This document shows positions 1 through 5,035 of a stretch of DNA of 11,900 nucleotides, piece by piece. The notes under the pieces were generated by a model. That model did not search any database. It saw only the letters and a program-made list of their open reading frames with translations, and had not been told where the DNA came from. Positions within the stretch are counted from its first letter, which is position 1. Every line of letters starts with the position of its first letter. The position numbers and the translations under genes were made by a program. The DNA comes from Pseudomonadota bacterium (GTDB lineage: Bacteria > Pseudomonadota > Gammaproteobacteria > Burkholderiales > Gallionellaceae): assembly GCA_021783855.1 (NCBI GenBank), contig JAJXTL010000084.1, forward strand, positions 1 through 11,900, given 5' to 3'.

Positions 1-336
1 CGCGTCTACGTAATCTGAATTCGCGTATTGCATGCCAGCCCTCATGTAAGCTGAATGCCAAAAATGAAGGAGAGCGGAATAATCCGCTTTAAGCATCGTC
101 CGCTTTTCATCTGCACGAGAATTTAATGTCGCACGAACTCGCTTAAGCGTTCCATCTTTGTCATTGATTGCTGAAATCACCTGCAAGCTATATTCGTTTG
201 AAAAAACCCTCTCCATTCCCTCGCGAACAGCATCAGGAGTTGATTTCCCCGTTTTTTTGGCAAACGCATCAATCAACTCAACAAGCGTGCTGGGCAAACG
301 AATTGCGAACGGGACATTTTTTCCAGTTGTTTTCAT
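1..336 (-). CDS. Ribbon-helix-helix DNA-binding protein, C-terminus cut by window edge
   Basis: This reading frame starts at ATG 336-334 and stays open to base 1, giving 112 residues with no stop, so the 3' end lies outside the window. The start has an AAGGA ribosome site 8 bases upstream and a strong promoter behind it. Residues 8-45 look like a ribbon-helix-helix fold of the CopG/MetJ/Arc type. A short strand (VPFAIRLPSTLVELIDAF, about 8-25) is followed by two amphipathic helices separated by KTGKST. Residues 46-112 are mixed charged and aromatic and I do not recognise them; they could bind a partner. Proteins of this class usually act as dimeric repressors of their own promoter, often as antitoxins or plasmid and phage regulators. 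The gene is more AT-rich than the housekeeping genes to the right and lies beyond the 3' end of tRNA-Leu, which suits acquired DNA. The fold call is fairly secure; the exact role is unknown. Confidence 0.7.
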   Translation of the reverse strand, partial: MKTTGKNVPFAIRLPSTLVELIDAFAKKTGKSTPDAVREGMERVFSNEYSLQVISAINDKDGTLKRVRATLNSRADEKRTMLKADYSALLHFWHSAYMRAGMQYANSDYVDA

Positions 337-368
337 GATGCAAATCCTTGTCAAGTTGAGATGCGGCC

Positions 369-397
369 ATTATTAATCTACGTTTGTTTCTTGTCAA
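369..397 (-). promoter_or_regulatory. Sigma70-type promoter of the ribbon-helix-helix gene, with direct repeats
   Basis: On the minus strand there is a perfect -35 box TTGACA (397-392), a 17-bp spacer, and a -10 box AATAAT (374-369), about 33 bp upstream of the start codon at 336. Two copies of AAACAAAC (406-399 and 389-382) are spaced exactly 17 bp apart. One lies upstream of the -35 box and the other inside the spacer. Such repeats suit an operator for the ribbon-helix-helix product, which would then repress itself; that is inference. Confidence 0.65.
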
Positions 398-449
398 TGT
401 TTGTTTTCGAATTTGCGTAAACATACATGCAGCAAACAAGTTGAACGTG

Positions 450-524
450 ACAGTTATACACACCGCTTCCGCAAAACGCCCTGGCGTATCAAGCGCCGGT
501 TTTGCTTCGGGCATGCATAACTGT
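450..524. repeat. 75-bp imperfect inverted repeat with a DnaA-box-like site in its left arm
   Basis: The outer arms are ACAGTTAT (450-457) and ATAACTGT (517-524). An inner perfect pair is GCAAAAC (471-477) with GTTTTGC (499-505), and the centre pairs GGCG (483-486) with CGCC (494-497) around TATCAAG. The left arm contains TTATACACA (454-462), which fits the DnaA-box consensus TTATNCACA. Immediately to the right are smaller overlapping hairpins: TCCGC/GCGGA at 566-578 and GACGGC/GCCGTC at 577-592. The arms point GTTAT...ATAAC, opposite to an integron attC site. Function unknown. Confidence 0.6.
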
Positions 525-739
525 AGATCAGCTTCGGGGATCATCATCGAGCACCGCCGCTGCCATCCGCTATGCGGACGGCCATCGCCGTCGCTCACAT
601 CGCGATAACGCAAAGGCCGCGCTGAAAAAGCGCTAGAACCAAAAGCAGGTCAAAACCGGTTTAGCAGAGGGGTGTCAGGTGAAGCGCGGATGAAGTAATG
701 AAGGGCGGAGGTATCGCCACCGCACGGCGTCCGCGAGAC

Positions 740-843
740 TTATCATTCCTTATCATTCCTTGGTCGGAAAATGGTCGACTTTTGGTCGGGTAAGGGATGC
801 GAAAGAATGATAATGAATGATAACGGATGCAAAGGGATGATAA
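740..843. repeat. Inverted set of 10-bp repeats (TTATCATTCC / GAATGATAA)
   Basis: TTATCATTCC occurs twice in tandem at 740-749 and 750-759. The opposite orientation, GAATGATAA, occurs at 805-813 and 815-823, with a variant GGATGATAA at 835-843. Copies within each group are 10 bp apart, about one helical turn. The two groups flank the TGGTCG repeats at 761-789. The set lies 50-150 bp from the 3' end of tRNA-Leu. Pairs of repeats in opposite orientation beside a tRNA end resemble arm sites bound by tyrosine recombinases or excisionases, but no integrase is visible. Confidence 0.6.
761..789 (+). repeat. Three TGGTCG repeats with exact 11-bp period
   Basis: TGGTCGG (761-767), TGGTCGA (772-778) and TGGTCGG (783-789) start exactly 11 bp apart, placing the three sites on nearly the same face of the helix. 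The intervening bases are A/T-rich. This is the typical layout of cooperative protein-binding iterons. The binding protein is unknown; candidates are an island integrase, an excisionase or a replication initiator. Confidence 0.6.
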
Positions 844-848
844 ACCAC

Positions 849-892
849 AAAAACCTCTACAGCTTGATTTTTCTATGTTTTTTGAGGTTTTT
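849..892 (-). terminator. Possible terminator of the tRNA operon
   Basis: Directly after the tRNA-Leu CCA end on the minus strand, AAAAACCTC (892-884) can pair with GAGGTTTTT (857-849), a 9-bp stem whose 3' half doubles as a T-rich tract. The loop is long (26 nt), so this is a weak candidate. No better terminator is seen after the tRNA-Leu gene. Confidence 0.35.
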
Positions 893-981
893 TGGTGCCC
901 AGAACCGGAATCGAACCGGTACGGCTTTTTCAAGCCGACGGATTTTAAGTCCGTTGTGTCTACCAATTTCACCACCCGGGC
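893..981 (-). tRNA. tRNA-Leu (UAA), CCA encoded
   Basis: The 89-nt minus-strand sequence folds as a class II tRNA. The acceptor GCCCGGG pairs with UCUGGGC, followed by A73 and an encoded CCA (895-893). The anticodon loop CUUAAAA gives anticodon UAA. A long variable arm (CGGCUUGAAAAAGCCG) and a GGUUCGAUUCC T-arm are present. It is the last gene of the Gly-Gly-Cys-Leu operon. Its 3' end faces the accessory-looking DNA at 1-892, and tRNA-Leu 3' ends are frequent targets of integrative elements. Confidence 0.95.
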
Positions 982-988
982 GGATGTA

Positions 989-1062
989 TGGAGGTGCGTC
1001 CCAGAGTCGAACTGGGCTAACCGGATTTGCAATCCGGGGCATAACCGATTTGCTAACGCACC
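989..1062 (-). tRNA. tRNA-Cys (GCA), CCA encoded
   Basis: This is a 74-nt minus-strand cloverleaf. The acceptor GGUGCGU pairs with ACGCACC, followed by the discriminator U typical of tRNA-Cys and an encoded CCA. The anticodon stem CCGGA/UCCGG encloses UUGCAAA, giving anticodon GCA. It lies 7 bp upstream of tRNA-Leu and is presumably cut from the same precursor. Confidence 0.95.
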
Positions 1063-1070
1063 ATGTTACT

Positions 1071-1103
1071 GAAGAACAAAAGGGAAAGCATGATGCTTTC
1101 CCT
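1071..1103 (-). terminator. Terminator-like hairpin between tRNA-Gly and tRNA-Cys
   Basis: On the minus strand, AGGGAAAGCAT (1103-1093) and ATGCTTTCCCT (1091-1081) are perfect 11-bp arms around a single central base. They would fold as an 8-bp stem with a 7-nt loop or slightly longer. TTTGTTCTTC (1080-1071) follows at once, giving the stem plus T-rich run of an intrinsic terminator. It sits inside the tRNA operon, before tRNA-Cys and tRNA-Leu, so it may act as a partial terminator that makes more tRNA-Gly than the distal tRNAs, or as a processing signal. Confidence 0.6.
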
Positions 1104-1109
1104 CGAATG

Positions 1110-1185
1110 TGGAGCGGGAAAAGAGGTTCGAACTCTCGACCTATACCTTGGCAAGGTATCGCTCTACCAGCTGAGCTATTCCCGC
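1110..1185 (-). tRNA. tRNA-Gly (GCC), second copy, CCA encoded
   Basis: This is a 76-nt cloverleaf with acceptor GCGGGAA pairing with UUUCCGC-type 3' bases (one G-U or mismatch position tolerated) and an encoded CCA. The anticodon stem AUACC/GGUAU encloses UUGCCAA, giving anticodon GCC. The sequence is identical over its whole length to the copy at 1229-1304, indicating a recent tandem duplication or gene conversion. Confidence 0.95.
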
Positions 1186-1228
1186 ATGTACTGCATAAAA
1201 ACTAATTATAAAGCTACTACACCAAATC

Positions 1229-1304
1229 TGGAGCGGGAAAAGAGGTTCGAACTCTCGACCTATACCTTGGCAAGGTATCGCTCTACCAGCTGAGCTATTC
1301 CCGC
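1229..1304 (-). tRNA. tRNA-Gly (GCC), first copy, CCA encoded
   Basis: This is the promoter-proximal gene of the tRNA operon, beginning 15 bp after the -10 box. It is base-for-base identical to the tRNA-Gly at 1110-1185, with anticodon GCC in loop UUGCCAA and an encoded CCA. The 43-bp spacer between the two copies is AT-rich and shows no clear promoter of its own. Confidence 0.95.
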
Positions 1305-1318
1305 TTTGAGAGGCGCGA

Positions 1319-1346
1319 ATTATAGAGACTTCAGAATTTCTGTCAA
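1319..1346 (-). promoter_or_regulatory. Consensus sigma70 promoter of the tRNA operon
   Basis: On the minus strand TTGACA (1346-1341), a 16-bp spacer and TATAAT (1324-1319) are both perfect consensus boxes. The bases after the -10 box (TCGCGCCTC) are GC-rich, the discriminator type of promoters for stable RNA that are shut down by ppGpp in the stringent response. Transcription would start about 6 bp before the first tRNA-Gly. The tatD stop codon at 1365 lies just upstream. Confidence 0.88.
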
Positions 1347-1364
1347 CTTTTTTCGCATCTAATG

Positions 1365-2129
1365 TTACAACTTGAATAGCCGCGCAAAATTTGCACTGGT
1401 TTCTCGCCCCACTTCTGCCACAGCGATCCCGCGCAGCAATGCGATTTCTTCGGCAACATGCTTAACGTACGCCGGCTGGTTGAGCTTGCCGCGAAATGGC
1501 ACAGGCGCAAGATAGGGAGAGTCGGTTTCGATCAGCATGCGATCCATCGGCACACGCTGTGCGACCTCCTTGATCTGCAAGGCATTCTTGAAGGTGACGA
1601 TACCGGAAAACGAGATATAAAACCCCATATCCAGCGCCCCTTGCGCCACCTCCCAATTCTCAGTGAAGCAGTGCATCACCCCGCCGATTTCGGCAGCGCC
1701 CTCTTCCACCATGATGCGCAGCGTATCTTCCGCAGCGCTGCGGGTATGAATAATCAGCGGCTTACCGCACAGCTTCGCGGCCCGGATATGGGTGCGGAAG
1801 CGCTCGCGCTGCCATTCCAGATCGCCGGTCAGACGAAAATAATCCAGCCCCGTTTCACCGATTGCAATGATTCTGGGGTGCTGCGCCAGCCCGACCAGAC
1901 GTTCAACCGTGGGCTCTTCTACCGACTCGTAATCGGGATGCACGCCGACCGATGCATAGATGTTCGGATACTGCTCTGCAAGCGCCAACACCTGCGGAAA
2001 ATCGGCTAGATTGACCGATACGCAAAGTGCACTCAGAACATCGTTTTGCTGCATTTTGCCCAGCACATCGGTGATGTTTTCCGCCAGTTCGTGAAAGTTG
2101 ATGTGGCAATGGGAATCTATGAATGACAT
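1365..2129 (-). CDS. tatD: TatD-family metal-dependent hydrolase
   Basis: This 254-residue cytoplasmic hydrolase has the TIM-barrel amidohydrolase fold. TatD and YcfH/YjjV proteins act as metal-dependent nucleases, in E. coli a 3'-5' exonuclease linked to DNA repair. Metal ligands are visible from the ATG at 2129: HxH at residues 7-9 (DSHCH), E92 in GETGLDYF, H128 in IHTR, H153 in MHCF and D203 in ETDSPYLAPVPFRG. The length fits the family. A TTG codon at 2147-2145 would add six residues. I prefer the ATG because SFIDSHCH is the usual family beginning; neither start has a clear ribosome site. The gene overlaps the end of holB by 13 bp, so it is probably translationally coupled. Many relatives have pilZ between holB and tatD; here it is absent. 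It is the last gene of the acpP-to-tatD run. Confidence 0.92.
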   Translation of the reverse strand: MSFIDSHCHINFHELAENITDVLGKMQQNDVLSALCVSVNLADFPQVLALAEQYPNIYASVGVHPDYESVEEPTVERLVGLAQHPRIIAIGETGLDYFRLTGDLEWQRERFRTHIRAAKLCGKPLIIHTRSAAEDTLRIMVEEGAAEIGGVMHCFTENWEVAQGALDMGFYISFSGIVTFKNALQIKEVAQRVPMDRMLIETDSPYLAPVPFRGKLNQPAYVKHVAEEIALLRGIAVAEVGRETSANFARLFKL

Positions 2130-3115
2130 GGTTTTGTGAGCTGACAATAGGTAAACAAAAGTGATTCAAGAAAAAGCTTGGGGTTGAGCGTATGCTGCGC
2201 TTCGCGTTTCGCGGTCTGCAATACTTTTTGCAGACGCGCCAGATTCAGCGGGTCAAGCTGCGCAACCAGTTCACGCATGACTTCTTCACTGCCAGTATGA
2301 TAACGCAGTCTCCCCGTCAACTTCTGCAAGATCAGGTCGTGACACCACTGCTGCAACCACTGCACAACCTGTACCTGCCCGGTTTTCAGCAACACCTCCG
2401 TCAATCCGAACACATCCAGCGTCAGAGGTTCCCGCACCGCGCGCAACAGCTTCTCCCGCGCATCTGTACCGCCCTCATCCGCAGCTTGCAATGCCTGCAA
2501 AGGCGAAAATCCAGAGACTGCCAGTGCGTCGGCCGGATTTTTCACTCCCTGAGCTGCCAGCCATCGTGTGGCAGTCGCCACATCCGGTGTTGCCAGCGCA
2601 AAAGACAGACAGCGGCTAAGGAGCGTAGGCAGCAATGCTTGCGGCTTGTGCGTTACCAATATGAACAGCAGCCCCGCAGGCGGCTCTTCGAGGTTCTTCA
2701 GCAGGGCATTCGCCGCGTTGGTATTCATCGCCTCGGCCGGATGAATGATCACCACCCGCCTGCCGCCCTGATGCGCGGTCATACCCATAAAATCGGAAAG
2801 CCCCCGAATCTGATCCACGGAAATCTGACGGCTGGGTTTCTTGCCGGCGTCGCTCTCCTCAGTTTCGGATTCAGGCTGCAGGAAACGAAAATCAGGGTGA
2901 GAACTCTGTTCGAACCAGTGGCAGGACGGACATTTCCCGCAAGACGCGCCATCGTCCAGCGGATGTTCACACAGCAAGGCACGGGCATAATTTATCGCCA
3001 GCTCCAGCTTGCCGATGCCCTTCATACCCTGAAACAGCAAGCCTTGCGACGCGCGAGAACGTAACGCCTGCAAGCGCGCCCAGTCGTCCTGCTGCCAGGG
3101 ATACAATTCGTTCAT
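2117..3115 (-). CDS. holB: DNA polymerase III subunit delta'
   Basis: This is the delta' subunit of the clamp loader, which helps open the sliding clamp on DNA. With the ATG at 3115 it has 332 residues, near the family norm. Features in order are a phosphate-loop-like segment QGMKGIGK (29-36), a zinc-binding set C49, C59, C62 and C65 (CGKCPSC), NALLKNLEEPP (136-146), the clamp-loader SRC motif (167-169), and a C-terminal helical collar domain. An upstream in-frame ATG at 3214 would add 33 residues, but these are translated from the miniature element at 3142-3323 (SLFRGND is read from its terminal repeat), so that start is rejected. The usual tmk-holB linkage is kept but interrupted by the element. 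The ribosome site is poor. Confidence 0.93.
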   Translation of the reverse strand: MNELYPWQQDDWARLQALRSRASQGLLFQGMKGIGKLELAINYARALLCEHPLDDGASCGKCPSCHWFEQSSHPDFRFLQPESETEESDAGKKPSRQISVDQIRGLSDFMGMTAHQGGRRVVIIHPAEAMNTNAANALLKNLEEPPAGLLFILVTHKPQALLPTLLSRCLSFALATPDVATATRWLAAQGVKNPADALAVSGFSPLQALQAADEGGTDAREKLLRAVREPLTLDVFGLTEVLLKTGQVQVVQWLQQWCHDLILQKLTGRLRYHTGSEEVMRELVAQLDPLNLARLQKVLQTAKREAQHTLNPKLFLESLLFTYCQLTKPCHS

Positions 3116-3141
3116 ATTCAACCCAAATTTTCCATTAGCAC

Positions 3142-3323
3142 TGTCATTCCCGCGAAAGAGGGAATCCAGCAGATCAAATTTCCGCGAAGCGGACAAGATT
3201 TCATTGAACAACAACTAGCCATCCGACCAAGCGCAGTGATACATGTACGAGGTCGCTGGTAATATTGCCCCGCTACGCGGGAGCTTTTAAATTAACTGGA
3301 TTCCGGCCTGCTCCGGAATGACA
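3142..3323. mobile_element. 182-bp MITE-like element between tmk and holB
   Basis: The ends are 28-bp inverted repeats, 3142-3169 (TGTCATTCCCGCG...) and 3296-3323 (...GGAATGACA), matching at 22 of 28 positions. Each end is itself a hairpin. Inside lies a second imperfect inverted pair, TCCGCGAAGCGG (3181-3192) with CCGCTACGCGGGA (3270-3282). In the centre is a module (3211-3263) beginning ACAACTAGCCAT and ending GTCGCTGGTAAT. The same module occurs in the insertion at 10534-10621. There is no coding capacity. TGTCATTCCCGC...-type ends are typical of small non-autonomous repeats scattered through proteobacterial genomes. I see no clear target duplication. The element ends 8 bp from the tmk stop, so tmk-holB read-through RNA would contain a highly folded leader. 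Confidence 0.8.
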
Positions 3324-3331
3324 AAATGACT

Positions 3332-3928
3332 TCAAACGAACGCAACAATTTCGGCCAACTGCTGCTGAACAGAAGCCAGCGTTTTCGCCGCATCGATCAC
3401 AACAAAACGCTGTGGATTTTCCGCCACGCGCCGGTGGTACCCGGCTCGCACCCGCTCAAAAAATTCGCCCTGCTCCTGCTCGAAACGATCCAGCGTTGCA
3501 TTGTTCGCCAGCCGCCGCCTGGCCACGTCGATCGGCACGTCGAAAAACAGCGTCAAATCAGGTACAAAACTCACCCACTGCTCAAGCTGCCTGAGCTTTT
3601 CCCAGTCCATACCACGACCCGCCCCCTGATAGGCGAAACTCGCGTCCGAAAAACGATCCGAAATCACCCACTTACCGGCACGCAAGGCTGGCTTGATGAC
3701 CTGCTCGACATGTTCGAGACGCGCCGCAAACATCAGCATCGCTTCCGTATCCATGCTCATGGACTGATTCAGCAGCATCTCGCGCAGCTGCTCGCCTAAC
3801 GGCGTGCCGCCCGGCTCCCGCGTGACGATCACATCCATGCCGCGAGCGCGTAGCGCATCGGCAAACCACGTCAGATGCGTGCTCTTCCCCGCCCCGTCCA
3901 CGCCTTCAAAAGTAATAAATTTGGTCAT
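3332..3928 (-). CDS. tmk: Thymidylate kinase
   Basis: This cytoplasmic enzyme phosphorylates dTMP to dTDP with ATP, an essential step of dTTP synthesis. The 198 residues match the family length. Visible motifs are the P-loop GVDGAGKST (9-17), [11 protein letters not shown] (36-46), the DRF nucleotide-binding motif (91-93) followed by [10 protein letters not shown], and an arginine-rich lid region [14 protein letters not shown] (137-150). The start gives the canonical beginning MTKFITFEG, although no strong ribosome site precedes it. tmk normally follows mltG directly; here an outer-membrane gene and a 69-bp inverted repeat come between. Transcription probably comes from mltG read-through or from an unrecognised promoter near 3930-4060. 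Confidence 0.96.
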   Translation of the reverse strand: MTKFITFEGVDGAGKSTHLTWFADALRARGMDVIVTREPGGTPLGEQLREMLLNQSMSMDTEAMLMFAARLEHVEQVIKPALRAGKWVISDRFSDASFAYQGAGRGMDWEKLRQLEQWVSFVPDLTLFFDVPIDVARRRLANNATLDRFEQEQGEFFERVRAGYHRRVAENPQRFVVIDAAKTLASVQQQLAEIVAFV

Positions 3929-3954
3929 TGAAAACAGTTGATAATTGATAATTC

Positions 3955-4023
3955 CGTAGGGTGCATTTTATACACCCTCCACCTTGATTTGCGATGTATT
4001 TGGTGCATGAAATGCACCCTACG
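3955..4023. repeat. 69-bp inverted-repeat element upstream of tmk
   Basis: Perfect 14-bp ends, CGTAGGGTGCATTT (3955-3968) and AAATGCACCCTACG (4010-4023), enclose 41 bp. Sub-hairpins are possible: GGTGCAT/ATGCACC with a 3-nt loop (4002-4018) and GGGTG/CACCC (3959-3977). GTAGGGTGC... ends are common among dispersed palindromic repeats in proteobacteria. It lies between the outer-membrane gene and tmk. On the minus strand it includes TATAAAATG, which could serve as a -10 box, but no good -35 box is present. It may act as a terminator-like or RNA-stabilising structure. Confidence 0.75.
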
Positions 4024-4071
4024 CTTGCTTTGTAATTTTGCGTCACCGTTTTAGTTCCCGCACTCTGCACA

Positions 4072-4818
4072 CTACCAGGTCAATCCGTAGCCGATGTAAT
4101 TAGTCAAAGTGTTCTGCCCGCCGTTTCCCGAAGAACCGCGCCCGACAGACAGGAGCAAGCGATCATGCTGATCCAGGTTATAAACTCCCCCCAATCTGAA
4201 CCCCGTGCTGGTCGTATCAGCCGGAAGCTGGTCGGTTTCGCGATATAGCTCGCAGCCCAAGGTAAATCGTTCCGAAATATTTTTTTGCAATTCCCAGCCG
4301 AAATACCAATGATTGCCGGCACCCGGAGCCCTGTTTATCCAGTAACCCCCTCCGCCATAACTTTGCCAGCTTCCCCAGCTTTTTTGAATCCAGACGGGTA
4401 AAAACAGCTGGGTCCCGCCATTACCCAACCCCTTGCTGGCGTTTCCGTTAGCGGTGACAACAACGGGATAAACAGCCATCATCGGAAGAGTATCCGTTTC
4501 CTGCATAAAGCGGTATTTGGTACCCAGCATCACATCGCCTAACCCTTGCTGCATCAAACCCCCGGCAGGGTGATCGTAAACATAAGGCACGGTAATGCTC
4601 AACTGCAAATCGGGAAGCGCACCGTAATTGTATTCAATCATGGGTGTCAGGGTTTTACCAGTCGAGGTATTGACCTGCTCGGAGGCAATATACATTTCGT
4701 GATGCTGATATTCGACGGGTTCCGGATCGTCGGTAACGAACGGCGGACCACACCATGCAGGGAAGGCCGTAACAAGCAGTCCGCCTGCCATGCCGGACAA
4801 CAATCCTGACTTAATCAT
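4072..4818 (-). CDS. Outer-membrane beta-barrel protein, transporter-like (Phenol_MetA_deg type)
   Basis: The 248-residue product has an N-terminal signal peptide (about residues 1-23, ending ...FPAWC) followed by GPPFVTDDPEPVEYQHHE, the usual mature start of barrels in the MetA-pathway phenol-degradation/transporter family. The rest is alternating aromatic and polar beta strands with glycine-rich turns (GNGGTQLF, SYGGGGYW), and the last residue is Trp (YIGYGLTW), typical of proteins inserted by the Bam machinery. The substrate is unknown. I start at ATG 4818, with AGAAGG 12 bases upstream. The GTG at 4830 directly abuts that ribosome site and is less likely. The gene is not part of the usual mltG-tmk cluster and has an AT-rich upstream region, where TTGAAA-18-TATTCT (about 4955-4985) is a weak promoter candidate. 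Family call is likely; function is unproven. Confidence 0.72.
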   Translation of the reverse strand: MIKSGLLSGMAGGLLVTAFPAWCGPPFVTDDPEPVEYQHHEMYIASEQVNTSTGKTLTPMIEYNYGALPDLQLSITVPYVYDHPAGGLMQQGLGDVMLGTKYRFMQETDTLPMMAVYPVVVTANGNASKGLGNGGTQLFLPVWIQKSWGSWQSYGGGGYWINRAPGAGNHWYFGWELQKNISERFTLGCELYRETDQLPADTTSTGFRLGGVYNLDQHDRLLLSVGRGSSGNGGQNTLTNYIGYGLTW

Positions 4819-5035
4819 TCGACTCGGCACCCTTCTGAAACAAGCAATTGCTCACGAAGAAAACCAAGGAAATCAATTGATTTATTTAGTGAATTTCGTG
4901 TCTTGCGCAAATAAAAAATAATTTTCAGGGTCATATTTTTAAGAATACCAGTTTGAGCACATGATTTTCAAGTCGCATATGGGACGACTCCAACAAAGAC
5001 TGATCGCCTACCTTGGCTGCAAGCTGCTTGCCATT

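Larger units (their letters stand above)
408..892. other. Gene-free stretch with dyads and iterated repeats next to tRNA-Leu
   Basis: No reading frame here is convincing. The best open stretch is on the plus strand, 451-636, ending ...AALKKR then TAG; it has no ATG start or ribosome site and could be a decayed gene tail. The stretch holds a 75-bp dyad (450-524), a DnaA-box-like TTATACACA (454-462), overlapping hairpins at 566-592, and two families of short repeats (740-843) listed separately. It lies between the tRNA-Leu 3' end and an accessory regulator gene, so it could be an attachment or replication region of a mobile element. This is inference from position and repeat structure only. Confidence 0.5.

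Noticed and set aside
450..524. Integron attC site
   Set aside because: The arms read GTTAT...ATAAC, whereas attC needs AAC on the left and GTT on the right; no cassette or integron integrase is present.
278..613. 111-residue minus-strand ORF at 278-613
   Set aside because: It runs in another frame through the ribbon-helix-helix gene start and its promoter and across the dyad, with no ribosome site or recognisable domain.
740..843. Short regular repeats as a CRISPR array
   Set aside because: Repeats are only 7-10 bp, in both orientations, without unique spacers of about 30 bp.
771..1205. Plus- and minus-strand ORFs across the tRNA genes (for example 771-1205 and 661-1032)
   Set aside because: They read through well-formed tRNA genes; phrases such as RNRTGTAFSSRRILSPL are the usual false translations of tRNA sequence.
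3116..3214. N-terminal extension of HolB from ATG 3214
   Set aside because: The added residues are translated from the terminal repeat of the miniature element and do not belong to the family; MNELYPWQ at 3115 is a normal start.
4931..5035. Stop-codon read-through of mltG (34 more open codons after TGA)
   Set aside because: An open run of this length is not rare by chance, and the MltG family normally ends at the HNRAVxxYQ region just before this stop.
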